This document shows, in pieces, positions 49,283 to 58,358 of a stretch of DNA of 64,000 nucleotides. Numbering within the stretch: the first letter of the stretch is position 1; the number at the start of each line of letters is the position of its first letter. The notes under the pieces are model-generated. The model had not been told where the DNA came from. It ran no database searches and was given only the letters and a program-made list of their open reading frames with translations. Source of the stretch: Acuticoccus sp963704595 (GTDB taxonomy: Bacteria; Pseudomonadota; Alphaproteobacteria; Rhizobiales; Amorphaceae); contig OY969922.1 in the NCBI GenBank assembly GCA_963704595.1, positions 1,116,001 to 1,180,000 of the forward strand, given 5' to 3'. The position numbers and the translations under genes were made by a program.

Positions 49283-49665
49283 ACCTCCCCACCCTTTCCG
49301 TTGCTTCTCCTATACCGCGCTCGACGTGCCGGGGAATGTCATCCGGCAGTATTTCTGATGCGTGTTGAGAAGTCAGCTCGAATAGCTGCTTCGCCCGGAT
49401 CCGCAAAAATTCCGCCGAACAGATCGTTCTCTTTGTGGTTGTATGGGGGTGACGCTGATGCGAAGCGTATCACCCGCAAAGTCACAAGGTCGGCTTTGTT
49501 ACAGTTATGATGTCTGGAGACATGAAGTATTGCCAGGCGTTGACAGCTTTGTCTGCTGATATTGGCATGAGCCGGTATCTCGAAAGTTGAACGGGTGAGC
49601 ATGATTATTCACCCATATCAGAAACGGACGCTGTGACGTCCATGCGTAGAGTAAGGTAACAGACG
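49283..49665. other. Intergenic region upstream of flagellin
   Basis: 383 bases between rnpB and the flagellin gene, more AT-rich than its surroundings towards the 3' side. It presumably holds the rnpB end and the flagellin promoter. I checked for -24/-12 (RpoN) and flagellar sigma-28 patterns and found no good match. Confidence 0.45.
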
Positions 49666-50574
49666 ATGAACAATTCTGTCGGCGCGATGAATGCGCTCAC
49701 TGCCCTTCGGTCCCTCAACAACAGCATCGAAACGACCACCAAGCGCATTGCAACCCAGATGAAGATCGCCGACGCCAGTGATGGTGCCGCATACTGGTCC
49801 ATTGCGCAGACCGCCCGGTCCGAGGTTGGTGTCCTCGGCCAGGTCAAGGCTTCGCTCGCATCCGGCAAGGGTGCGCTCGACGTCGGGGCCGCAGCGGCGG
49901 CCGGTGTGAGGGAAAACCTCCAGACGTTGCGTGACGTGCTGGTCTCCGGCCTGACGATGGGGGCGGACCGCGCGTCACTTCAGGAGCAGGTCGACGGTCT
50001 CATCTCGCAGATGCAGACCCTGGCCGACAGTGCCGACTTCAACGGCACGAACCTCCTGGCGGTCGATTCCACGGCGGCGTCCTACAGCGCCACCTACTCG
50101 ACCGTCGCCGGTGTCGCCAACAACGCCGCCGGCGCGCTGACCGTCTCGACGATCGACGTCGACGTGACGGTGACTGCGGCAACGGATGCCAACGGCGACG
50201 GGTTCCTGGACCTGTCGCGCACCGTCGGCGGCACCAGCTCTGATGTCCTCTCGATCGACATCAGCGCGCTGACCGACGCTGCGGCCGACATCACGACGCT
50301 GACGGAGACGATCTCGATCGTCGACGCGGCAATCGAGGATGCGATCGCGGCGGAGACGGCAATCGGTGTCGCGCAGAGCCGCATCGGCTCGCAGGGCGAC
50401 TTCGTGCAGGCGGTGATCGACGCGAAGGAAGCGGCGATCGCCTCACTGGTCGAAGCCGATCTGGAGGAAGAGGCAGCCCGCCTCACGGCGCTTCAGACCA
50501 AGCAGCAGCTCGCTGTGGAAGCTCTGTCGGTGGCGAACGCCAACTACACCCAGGTCCTGGCGCTCTTCCGCTAG
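49666..50574 (+). CDS. fliC: Flagellin
   Basis: 302-residue filament protein. The N-terminal D0/D1 region reads SVGAMNALTALRSLNNSIET and includes ASDGAAYWSIAQTARSEVG, the most conserved flagellin stretch; the C-terminal D0 helix, ending ALSVANANYTQVLALFR, mirrors it. The central variable part is short and Ala/Asp/Thr-rich with no cysteines, typical of small alphaproteobacterial flagellins. No other flagellar genes accompany it in this window. A start at ATG 49666 follows a weak AAGGTAA. Confidence 0.94.
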   Translation: MNNSVGAMNALTALRSLNNSIETTTKRIATQMKIADASDGAAYWSIAQTARSEVGVLGQVKASLASGKGALDVGAAAAAGVRENLQTLRDVLVSGLTMGADRASLQEQVDGLISQMQTLADSADFNGTNLLAVDSTAASYSATYSTVAGVANNAAGALTVSTIDVDVTVTAATDANGDGFLDLSRTVGGTSSDVLSIDISALTDAAADITTLTETISIVDAAIEDAIAAETAIGVAQSRIGSQGDFVQAVIDAKEAAIASLVEADLEEEAARLTALQTKQQLAVEALSVANANYTQVLALFR

Positions 50575-50588
50575 GCCTCCGGTGGAGA

Positions 50589-50615
50589 CAGGGCCGGCCC
50601 GTTCAGCCGGCCCTG
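50589..50615 (+). terminator. GC hairpin after flagellin
   Basis: A ten-base stem (50589-50598 with 50606-50615) around CCGTTCA, shortly after the flagellin stop and without a T-run. It may add to termination at the next site or protect the message. Confidence 0.55.
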
Positions 50616-50719
50616 ATCGAAGGGAGCCCGCGAGTTTCGCGGCACCTCCCGATCGGGGAATGCCCCGGTTGCATCAGGATGACCCGCGCTTCGGCGCGGG
50701 CCATCGGATCCCCTCACGG

Positions 50720-50747
50720 GCCCGGGCCATGCGCCCGGGCTTTTTTT
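50720..50747 (+). terminator. Rho-independent terminator
   Basis: GCCCGGGC-CATGC-GCCCGGGC, an eight-base stem with a five-base loop, followed directly by seven T residues. It separates flagellin transcription from the dcw cluster. Confidence 0.93.
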
Positions 50748-50992
50748 CGTTCCGGCGCAATCCATGGCTGCCCGTGGGTGGGCCGTCCTCCCACCATGAG
50801 GTGGGGGCGTTGCCCATCAATCGGAGGTGAAAAATTCATACTCGGCGTTGGGAACGCACCCCACCCGGATGGGCGTTGGCTCCATCGTCTGCATTAACAG
50901 TGTGTTAGGCCGGAGCGTACAGTTTCGGCGCCGCGAGGCCGCGCCGGCCGGCGCCTGAACTGCCAGCCGATATGGTTCATGAGTCGTTGACG

Positions 50993-51028
50993 GCCCACGA
51001 ACGCCCATGATATCCCAAGGTCATCCCG
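50993..51028 (+). promoter_or_regulatory. MraZ-box repeats in front of mraZ
   Basis: On the minus strand the TGGGN motif occurs at 10-base intervals: complement CCCA at 50994, 51004 and 51014, with a weaker CCCG at 51025. In E. coli MraZ represses its own operon by binding such TGGGN repeats separated by five bases. The spacing here is exact for three copies and lies within 50 bases of the mraZ start, so this is a credible autoregulatory operator. Confidence 0.75.
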
Positions 51029-51043
51029 CAAGAGGTGACCGCG

Positions 51044-51499
51044 GTGCACGGCTTTGTCTCGCACTTCACCAACAAACTGGACGCTAAGGGGCGGGTCTCA
51101 ATCCCGGCGTCCTTCCGTTCCGTGTTGGTCAAAGACGGCTTCGAGGGTCTGTACACCTTCAGGTCTCCGCACGTCCCGGCCCTCGATGCGGGGGGTAATG
51201 GCCTGCTGAACGAAATTGAGCAGAAGCTCAGCAGCCTGCCGAAGATGACGATCGAGTACGACATGATGGCGACTGCCCTCTATGGCGCGTCCGACATCAT
51301 CAAGGTGGATGCAGAGGGGCGCTTTCTTGTGAACGAAGACATCCGCGCCCTCACCGGAATCTCCAAGCAGGTGACGTTCGTCGGCCAGGGTTTCAAGTTC
51401 CAGATCTGGGACCCGGAGCGCTTCGTGGCCCACCGCGAAGCCGCAATGAAGCGCGCCCTCGAACAGTTCAGCGACCCCGCCGGGGGTGCCGCGCAGTGA
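51044..51499 (+). CDS. mraZ: Transcriptional regulator MraZ
   Basis: 151 residues with two AbrB-like swapped-hairpin repeats: HFTNKLDAKGRVSIPASFR near the N-terminus and IIKVDAEGRFLVNEDIRAL in the second half, the two DxxGR signatures of MraZ. I chose GTG 51044 (MHGFVSHFTN), preceded by AGAGGTGA, because it matches the usual MDRFVS start; GTG 51035 would add three residues. MraZ represses the dcw operon through the boxes upstream. The stop overlaps the rsmH GTG. Confidence 0.95.
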   Translation: MHGFVSHFTNKLDAKGRVSIPASFRSVLVKDGFEGLYTFRSPHVPALDAGGNGLLNEIEQKLSSLPKMTIEYDMMATALYGASDIIKVDAEGRFLVNEDIRALTGISKQVTFVGQGFKFQIWDPERFVAHREAAMKRALEQFSDPAGGAAQ

Positions 51500-52485
51500 C
51501 ATGGGAAATCACCCCACCGGGTGCCCACACCCCCGTCATGCTGCGCGAGGTGATGGCGACGCTCAGCCCCCAGCCGGGCGAGACCATCGTCGACGGCACG
51601 TTCGGCGGCGGCGGCTACACCCGCGCGATCCTGAGTGCCGGCGCCGCCGTGGTCGCGATCGACCGCGACCCTGCCGCTGTTCAACGCGGCAACGCCCTTG
51701 CCGCAGAGATGCCGGGCCTCACCATGGTCGAGGGCCGCTTCGGCGCGCTGGACGATCTGGCAAGGCAGGCCGGGCACGAGAAGGTGGACGGCATCGTCCT
51801 CGACATCGGCGTCTCGTCCTTCCAGTTCGACGAGGCTGACCGCGGCTTCTCCTTCCGCTTCGACGCACCGCTCGACATGCGCATGGGCGGCGATGGGCCG
51901 AGCGCCGCCGACCTCGTCAACAACGCCGACGAGAACGGCCTCGCGCACCTCTTCCGCACCTACGGCGAGGAGCGCCGCGCGGGTGCTCTCGCCCGCGCCA
52001 TCGTCGCCGACCGCCCGTTCCACACCACGCTGGAGCTCGCGGGCCTGTGCGAACGGGTGATCCGCGCCAGCCGCGACGGCATCCATCCCGCGACCCGTGC
52101 CTTCCAGGCGCTGCGGATCGCGGTCAACGACGAACTCACCGAACTCGCCAGCGCCCTTCGCGCCGCGCAGGAGATCCTGCGCGAGGGCGGGCGGCTGGTC
52201 GTTGTCTCCTTCCACAGCCTGGAAGACCGGATCGTGAAGCGCTTCCTCGCTGACCGCACCAAGGTGCAGGCCGGTTCCCGTCACGCCCCGGTCGCCAACC
52301 CGGCCGAACCGCCGTTCACCTCCCTCACGCGCAAGGCGCTGGCGCCGGCGGAAGACGAGACGCGGGTCAACCCGCGCGCCCGTTCCGCCAAGCTCCGCGC
52401 CGCCGTCCGAACCGGCGCACCCGCCATTCCGCTCGATCTCGACCAGCTCGTTCCGGCCGTTCGCCTGAAAGGGGTCCCGTCATGA
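51496..52485 (+). CDS. rsmH: 16S rRNA m4C1402 methyltransferase RsmH
   Basis: 329-residue SAM-dependent methyltransferase (formerly MraW) that N4-methylates C1402 of 16S rRNA. PVMLREV opens the protein, DGTFGGGGYTRAIL is the SAM-binding glycine loop, and DIGVSSFQFDEADRGFSF and VVSFHSLEDRIVKRF are conserved. GTG 51496 overlaps mraZ; the 3' end overlaps ftsL (ATGA). Confidence 0.96.
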   Translation: MTWEITPPGAHTPVMLREVMATLSPQPGETIVDGTFGGGGYTRAILSAGAAVVAIDRDPAAVQRGNALAAEMPGLTMVEGRFGALDDLARQAGHEKVDGIVLDIGVSSFQFDEADRGFSFRFDAPLDMRMGGDGPSAADLVNNADENGLAHLFRTYGEERRAGALARAIVADRPFHTTLELAGLCERVIRASRDGIHPATRAFQALRIAVNDELTELASALRAAQEILREGGRLVVVSFHSLEDRIVKRFLADRTKVQAGSRHAPVANPAEPPFTSLTRKALAPAEDETRVNPRARSAKLRAAVRTGAPAIPLDLDQLVPAVRLKGVPS

Positions 52486-52817
52486 AGCTCTCTCTGAGGA
52501 CCCTTGTCCTGGGTCTGGCACTCACCGCAGCAACCGTCAGCGCGTCGACTGTCTTCATCATGAAGAAAGACGCCGAGCGCGACGCGCGAGCAATCAGTGA
52601 ACTAGATCGAAAGATTTCAGCCGAGAGGCAAAGAATCAGCGAACTTCATGCGGAGTGGAGTGCGCTCGATAATCCCGCGCGGCTCCAGGCGCTGGTGGAT
52701 CGTCACGCCGACGTTCTGCGCCTGAAGCCGATTACCGCAGAACAGATCGCATCCGCTGCCGACATCGTGAAGGCCGCGCAGCGCAAGGCAGAACAGAACG
52801 AGGGGGCGACGCAATGA
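52482..52817 (+). CDS. ftsL: Cell division protein FtsL-like
   Basis: 111-residue single-pass protein: a helix at about 7-27 (TLVLGLALTAATVSASTVFI) followed by a coiled coil (AISELDRKISAERQRISEL) and EWSALDNPARLQALVDRH, the membrane-proximal ending common to alphaproteobacterial FtsL. It sits between rsmH and ftsI, overlapping both by four bases. FtsL would recruit FtsI/FtsW and the FtsB-like partner to the septum. Assignment rests on motif, topology and position. Confidence 0.88.
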   Translation: MKLSLRTLVLGLALTAATVSASTVFIMKKDAERDARAISELDRKISAERQRISELHAEWSALDNPARLQALVDRHADVLRLKPITAEQIASAADIVKAAQRKAEQNEGATQ

Positions 52818-54496
52818 GATCCAACCGCCAGGACAACGGCGCCCGCGGTCGCATCGCACTCGCCATCATCGCCTGCATCGGCATCTACGGCGCCATCGGT
52901 GCGCGCCTGGTGACGCTGGGCATGGCGCCCGCGGAAGCGTCCGCCGGCCTGCCGCTCAATCCGCAGGACGAGGTGCAGGCCTCGCGTCCCGACATCGTGG
53001 ACCGCAACGGCGAAGTCCTCGCCACCGACCTTGCGACCGCATCGCTCTACGCCGAGCCGCGCAACATCTCCGACGTCGACGAGGCGGTGGAGCAGCTCAC
53101 CGTCAGTCCTGCCGGAACTCGACAGCGCCAGCCTGCGCGCACAGCTCGCCTCCGACCGCGGCTTCGTCTGGCTGAAGCGCGAAGTCAGCGGCCGCCTGCG
53201 CGAGCAGATCCACAACCTCGGCCTGCCGGGCGTCGGCTTCCTCACCGAAACGCGCCGCTTCTATCCGGGCGGTCCGGCGGTCGGCCACATCGTCGGCCAC
53301 GTCAACATCGACAACGCGGGCATCGCGGGGCTGGAGAAGTCCATCGACAGCAGCGGCCTGCGCGCGCTCCAGGCCGTCGGCCTCGCCCGCAAGGGCCGGG
53401 CGATGGCGCCCGTCCGCCTCTCGCTCGACCTTCGCGTCCAGCACGCCGTCCGCGACGAACTCTCCCGCGCCATGGAGCGCTACCGCGCGATCGCCGCCGT
53501 CGGCATTGTCCTCGACGCGCGCACGCTCGAAGTGGTCGCGATGTCCTCGCTGCCGGACTACGACCCCAACCAGCCCGAGCAGGCGCTGGACGAGAAGCGC
53601 ATGAACCGCGCGCTGACCGGCGTCTTCGAGCTCGGCTCCATCTTCAAGTCGTTCACGCTCGCGGCCGCGCTCGACACCGGCGCGGTCAACCTCGACACCA
53701 AGGTGGACGCGCGCTACCCGCTGACAATCGGCCGCTTCACCATCAAGGACTTCCACGGCAAGCACCGCTGGCTCGATGTCGGCGAGGTGTTCAAGTACTC
53801 GTCCAACATCGGCACCGCTAAGATCGCGAAGGCGCTCGGCAAGGAGAATCAGCAGGCATACCTGCGCACCCTCGGCATGTTCGACCGCGTGCGGACCGAG
53901 CTGCCGGAGGCCGCGCAGCCGCTCGTACCCAATCGATGGGCCGACATCACCGCCGCGACGGTCTCGTATGGCCACGGACTTTCGGTGACGCCAATGCACG
54001 CGGCAGCGGCCGCCGCCGCGATCCTGAACGGCGGCATCTACGCCAAGCCGACCTTCTATCCCGCGTTCCAAAGCGGAGATGCTGAAGGATGCGCCACCGC
54101 GTGATCTCCGAGGACACGTCCCGCAAGATGCGCGGCCTGTTCTTTCTCAATGCGCAGGAAGGCTCAGGCCGGAATGCGCGAGTGCCGGGCTACAACGTCG
54201 GCGGCAAGACGGGTACGGCCGAAAAGGTCGTGCGGGGTGGCTATTCCGACGAGAAGAAGATCAACTCCTTCCTCGCCGCGTTCCCGATCGACGACCCGCA
54301 GTACGTGGTCCTCGTCACGCTCGACGAGCCTAAGCCGGAAGAGGGCAAGTCCACCGCGACGGCCGGCCTCAACGCGGCGCCTACCGTCGCGAACATCGTC
54401 AGCCGCATCGGCCCGATGCTCTCGGTGGAGCCCCTGTTCGAGGATGACGACGCGGTCGCGCGCGCCATCGAAGTGGCGTACCAGGAGCAGGATTGA
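52814..54496 (+). pseudogene. ftsI: Septal transpeptidase FtsI (PBP3), three frameshifts
   Basis: Class B penicillin-binding protein that crosslinks septal peptidoglycan. ATG 52814 leads to a membrane anchor (IALAIIACIGIYGAIGARLV). The homologous protein changes frame +1 near 53102 (QLT to SVLPELDSASLRAQ), again near 54069 (FYPAF to KAEMLKDAPP) and near 54097 (to RVISEDTSRKMRG), which returns it to the original frame. All catalytic motifs are present: SIFK (SxxK), SSNIGT (SxN) and KTGTAEK (KTGT). The corrected protein is ~558 residues, a normal length. An essential gene with three closely spaced +1 breaks is far more likely a sequence error than a pseudogene. It overlaps ftsL by four bases and murE by one. 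Confidence 0.88.
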
Positions 54497-55908
54497 TGCG
54501 CCTCGGCGACCTCGCCCCGGACCTTTGTCCCGGCGCGACGACTGAAATCACCGGCATCACCGCCGACAGTCGGGCGGTCGCCCCCGGAATGATCTTCGCG
54601 GCCCTCAGGGGCGCGAAGGTGGACGGGACTGCGTTCGTGCCCCAGGCGCTCGCCGCCGGGGCCGCGGCGATCCTCTGCGCGCCGGACGCCGCGGTCGAGG
54701 CGCCTGTGGTGCTGCGCGATGCCGACCCGCGCCGCCGCCTCGCGCTGATCGCAGCCGCGCTCGCAGGCCCGCAGCCGCGCACCATCGTCGCCGTCACCGG
54801 CACGGCGGGAAAGACCTCGGTCGCCGAGTTCACGCGCCAGATCTTCGCCGCGTCCGGCCACAAGGCCGTCAGCATCGGCACGCTCGGCGTGCGCGGCGCG
54901 GTCGACATTCCGGGCGGGCTCACCACGCCCGACCCGGTCGCGCTCCACACGCGCCTCGCCGAGATCGCGGCGGCAGGCGTCAATCATGTGGCGATGGAAG
55001 CCTCCAGCCACGGCATCGACCAGCGCCGGCTCGACGGCGTGGTGCTGGCGGCCGCCGGCTTCACCAACATCGGCCGCGACCATCTCGACTATCACGCCAG
55101 TCCCGAAGAATACCTCACCGCCAAGCTGCGCCTCTTCGCGGAGCTCCTGCCCGACGGCGCGCCCACGGTGGTCGACCCCGACACGCCGGGCGGCGACCGC
55201 GTGCTCCGCGTCGCGCAGAAGCCGCAGACCGTCGGCCGCGACGGCGACCTCATCCGCCTACACCGCGCCCGCGCCGTTGCCGGTGGCTCGGTGCTCGACG
55301 TCGAGTGCTCCGCCGGTCGCTTCGAGGTGACGCTGCCGCTCATCGGCGGCTTCCAGGTCGAGAACGCGCTTGTCGCGGCGGGGCTCGCCATCGTGTCCGG
55401 CATGGGCGAGGAGGCCGCGCTCGGCGCGCTCTCCGCGCTCAAGGGCGCGCCGGGGCGGCTCGAACTCGTCGGCCGCGCCAACGGTGCGCCGGTGTTCGTG
55501 GACTATGCGCACAAGCCGGAAGCCATCACTGCCGCGCTCGCAGCGGTCCGCCCGGCCGTGAAGGGCCGCCTCGTCATCGTGATCGGCGCGGGCGGCGACC
55601 GCGACCACGGCAAGCGGCCGCTCATGGGCGAGGCCGCCACCAGGGGCGCCGACGTCGTGATCGTCACCGACGACAACCCGCGCTCCGAGGAGCCCGCCAC
55701 CATCCGCGCCGCGATCCTCGCCGCAGCGCCCGGCGCGACCGAGATCGGCGACCGCGGCGAGGCGATCCGTACCGCCGTCGCGATGCTGCGCGAGGGCGAT
55801 GCGCTGGTCGTCGCCGGCAAGGGCCACGAAGAAGGCCAGACGATCGCCGGCGTCGTCCATCCTTTCAGCGACCGTTCAGCCGTGCTCACGGCACTCGCAG
55901 GCCTATGA
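54496..55908 (+). CDS. murE: UDP-MurNAc-tripeptide ligase MurE
   Basis: 470-residue Mur ligase that adds the third stem-peptide residue. Walker A is GTAGKTS, TPDPVALH and EASSHGIDQRRLDG are conserved, and the amino-acid-binding DDNPR motif predicts meso-diaminopimelate as substrate. ATG 54496 follows AGGAG; its first base is the last of the ftsI stop. The stop overlaps murF (ATGA). Confidence 0.96.
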   Translation: MRLGDLAPDLCPGATTEITGITADSRAVAPGMIFAALRGAKVDGTAFVPQALAAGAAAILCAPDAAVEAPVVLRDADPRRRLALIAAALAGPQPRTIVAVTGTAGKTSVAEFTRQIFAASGHKAVSIGTLGVRGAVDIPGGLTTPDPVALHTRLAEIAAAGVNHVAMEASSHGIDQRRLDGVVLAAAGFTNIGRDHLDYHASPEEYLTAKLRLFAELLPDGAPTVVDPDTPGGDRVLRVAQKPQTVGRDGDLIRLHRARAVAGGSVLDVECSAGRFEVTLPLIGGFQVENALVAAGLAIVSGMGEEAALGALSALKGAPGRLELVGRANGAPVFVDYAHKPEAITAALAAVRPAVKGRLVIVIGAGGDRDHGKRPLMGEAATRGADVVIVTDDNPRSEEPATIRAAILAAAPGATEIGDRGEAIRTAVAMLREGDALVVAGKGHEEGQTIAGVVHPFSDRSAVLTALAGL

Positions 55909-57272
55909 ACAGCCTCTGGACCCTCAAATCACTCGCTGATGCCGCCGGCGGCCGCCTCCAAGGCGCGCCGGAGGACACCCCCGTGTCCGGCATCTCCATC
56001 GACACCCGCACCATCGCGCCCGGCGACGCCTACTTCGCCATCCGGGGCCTGACGATGGACGGGCACGACTTCGTGCCGGCCGCGCTTGCCGCCGGTGCCT
56101 CCGCCGCCGTGATCTCCCACGGCGACGCCACGCCCGCCGTCCACGTCCCCGACGTGCTGAAGGCGCTCGAACAGGTCGGCATCGCCGCCCGCGCCCGCAT
56201 CGGCGCGGACGTTCCTGTCGTCGCCGTCACCGGCTCGGTCGGCAAGACCGGCACCAAGGAGATGCTGCGGCTCGCCTTCGGCCCGTGCACCCATGCCGCC
56301 GCCGCCTCCTACAACAACCACTGGGGCGTGCCGCTCACCCTGTCGCGGATGCCGGCGGACGCTTCGGCCGGCATCTTCGAGATCGGCATGAACCACGCCG
56401 GCGAGATCACCCCGCTGACGAAGATGGTCCGGCCGCAGATCGCGATCATCACCACCGTCGCCGCGGTGCACCTGGAATTCTTCGACAGCGTCGACGGCAT
56501 CGCCGACGCCAAGGCGGAGATCTTCGAGGGGCTGGAGCCAGGCGGCGTCGCCATCATTCCCGCAGACATTCCCCAGACCGGCCGCCTCTCCGAGGCCGCC
56601 CGCGCGAAGGATGCGCGGATCGTGACGTTCGGGGCGCCGGGCGCCGACGTCGAACTCGTCGCCTACGATCCCGAATCCGGCGCGGCTGACGCGAAGGCGT
56701 TCGGCGAGCGGGTACGCTACGTCATCCACGGCGGCGCGCACATCGCGCGCAACAGCCTTGCCGTTCTCGCAGCGCTCCACGCCGCCGGCCGCCCGCTCGC
56801 CGACATCGAGGCGCTGCGGACGTGGCAGGCGCCGAAGGGCCGCGGCCGCCGCGTTGTCCTGAGCGTCAGTGGCGGCGAGGCCGTGCTGCTCGACGAGGCG
56901 TACAACGCCAACCCGGCGTCGATGGGCGCCGCGATCGCATCGCTCGGCGCGACGTCGGCGACCCGGCGGATCGCGGTCCTCGGCGACATGCTCGAGCTCG
57001 GTGCCACCGCACCCGATCTTCACCGTGGACTGGTGCCTCTCCTCGTCGATGCCGGGGTCCGAATCGTCCATACCGTAGGGACGAAGACACGCCACCTGAC
57101 CGACAGCCTACCGCTCGAGATGCGTGGTCTCCATTGCGAGGATGCCGCCACGATGGCCGATGCCCTGCCACCTCTCGAAGCCGGCGATGCCCTGCTCGTC
57201 AAAGGGTCCAACGCGATCGGCCTCGGGCGTGTCGTGACGGCTGTCGAAACCCGCAACGGTGAGGAGGGCTGA
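55905..57272 (+). CDS. murF: UDP-MurNAc-tripeptide D-Ala-D-Ala ligase MurF
   Basis: 455-residue ligase that adds D-Ala-D-Ala to the stem peptide. Order: N-terminal substrate domain (SIDTRTIAPGDAYFAIRG), central ATPase with Walker A GSVGKTGTK and NNHWGVPLTL, C-terminal DEAYNANPASMGAAI. ATG 55905 is the first base after MurE coupling. mraY follows immediately with no gap. Confidence 0.96.
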   Translation: MNSLWTLKSLADAAGGRLQGAPEDTPVSGISIDTRTIAPGDAYFAIRGLTMDGHDFVPAALAAGASAAVISHGDATPAVHVPDVLKALEQVGIAARARIGADVPVVAVTGSVGKTGTKEMLRLAFGPCTHAAAASYNNHWGVPLTLSRMPADASAGIFEIGMNHAGEITPLTKMVRPQIAIITTVAAVHLEFFDSVDGIADAKAEIFEGLEPGGVAIIPADIPQTGRLSEAARAKDARIVTFGAPGADVELVAYDPESGAADAKAFGERVRYVIHGGAHIARNSLAVLAALHAAGRPLADIEALRTWQAPKGRGRRVVLSVSGGEAVLLDEAYNANPASMGAAIASLGATSATRRIAVLGDMLELGATAPDLHRGLVPLLVDAGVRIVHTVGTKTRHLTDSLPLEMRGLHCEDAATMADALPPLEAGDALLVKGSNAIGLGRVVTAVETRNGEEG

Positions 57273-58358
57273 ATGTTCGAGCTTCTCTCCCGCCTCGCCG
57301 GCGAATTCGCCCCGCTCAACGTCTTCCGCTACATCACCTTCCGCACCGGTGCGGCGCTGATGACGAGCCTCTTCGTCACCTTCATGATGGGGCCGTGGAT
57401 CATCCGCATGCTGCGTGTGCGGCAGGGCAAGGGCCAGCCGATCCGCGAGGACGGACCCGCCAGCCACCTCCTGACGAAGCGCGGCACGCCCACCATGGGC
57501 GGCCTGATGATCCTGTTCGGCATGATCGTCTCGACGCTGCTGTGGGCGGACCTTTCCAACCTCTACGTCTGGCTGATCCTCTATGTGACGCTCGGCTTCG
57601 GCGCGATCGGCTTCTACGACGACTACCTCAAGGTCCGCCGCGCGACCCATGGCGGCTTCTCCGGCCGGATGCGGCTCCTCCTCGAGGCGGTCATCGCCGT
57701 CACCGCCACCATCGGCTTCATGGAGCTGGAATCGGCAGGCCTCACCGGCCGTGTCGCCGTGCCGTTCTTCAAGGACATCCTCATCTACCTCGGGCTGTTC
57801 TTCCCGGTGTTCGCGATGATCGTGATCGTGGGCGCGGGCAACGCCGTGAACCTGACAGACGGGCTCGACGGCCTCGCCATCGTGCCGGTGATGATCGCGG
57901 CAGGCTCCTTCGGCTTCATCGCGTACCTCTCGGGCAACGCCGTCTTCGCAAACTACCTGCAGATCCAGAACGTCGCCGGAACCGGCGAGATCGCCGTCAT
58001 CTGCGGCGCGGTGATCGGCGCCGGCCTCGGCTTCCTGTGGTTCAACGCGCCGCCGGCGGCAATCTTCATGGGCGACACCGGATCGCTGGCGCTCGGCGGC
58101 ATGATCGGCGCGATCGCGGTGGCGACCAAGCACGAGATGGTGCTCGCCATCATCGGCGGCCTCTTCGTGCTGGAGGCGGTGTCGGTCATCATCCAGGTCG
58201 GCTCCTACAAGCTCTTCGGCAAGCGCGTCTTCCGGATGGCGCCGATCCACCATCACTTCGAGCAGCTCGGCTGGACCGAGCCGCAGGTCGTCATCCGCTT
58301 CTGGATCATCGCCTTCGTCCTGGCGCTGGTCGGCCTCTCCACGTTGAAGCTCCGTTGA
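57273..58358 (+). CDS. mraY: Phospho-MurNAc-pentapeptide transferase MraY
   Basis: 361-residue, ten-helix enzyme that makes lipid I on the inner membrane. Signatures: GTPTMGGLMIL, GFYDDYLKVR (catalytic Asp pair), NAVNLTDGLDGLA and the cytoplasmic APIHHHFEQLGW near the C-terminus. ATG 57273 follows the murF stop directly, and the mraY stop overlaps the murD TTG start. Confidence 0.97.
   Translation: MFELLSRLAGEFAPLNVFRYITFRTGAALMTSLFVTFMMGPWIIRMLRVRQGKGQPIREDGPASHLLTKRGTPTMGGLMILFGMIVSTLLWADLSNLYVWLILYVTLGFGAIGFYDDYLKVRRATHGGFSGRMRLLLEAVIAVTATIGFMELESAGLTGRVAVPFFKDILIYLGLFFPVFAMIVIVGAGNAVNLTDGLDGLAIVPVMIAAGSFGFIAYLSGNAVFANYLQIQNVAGTGEIAVICGAVIGAGLGFLWFNAPPAAIFMGDTGSLALGGMIGAIAVATKHEMVLAIIGGLFVLEAVSVIIQVGSYKLFGKRVFRMAPIHHHFEQLGWTEPQVVIRFWIIAFVLALVGLSTLKLR

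Noticed and set aside
49500..49665. RpoN (-24/-12) promoter before flagellin
   Set aside because: TTGGCATGAGCCGGTAT resembles the -24 element but lacks the conserved GC at -12.
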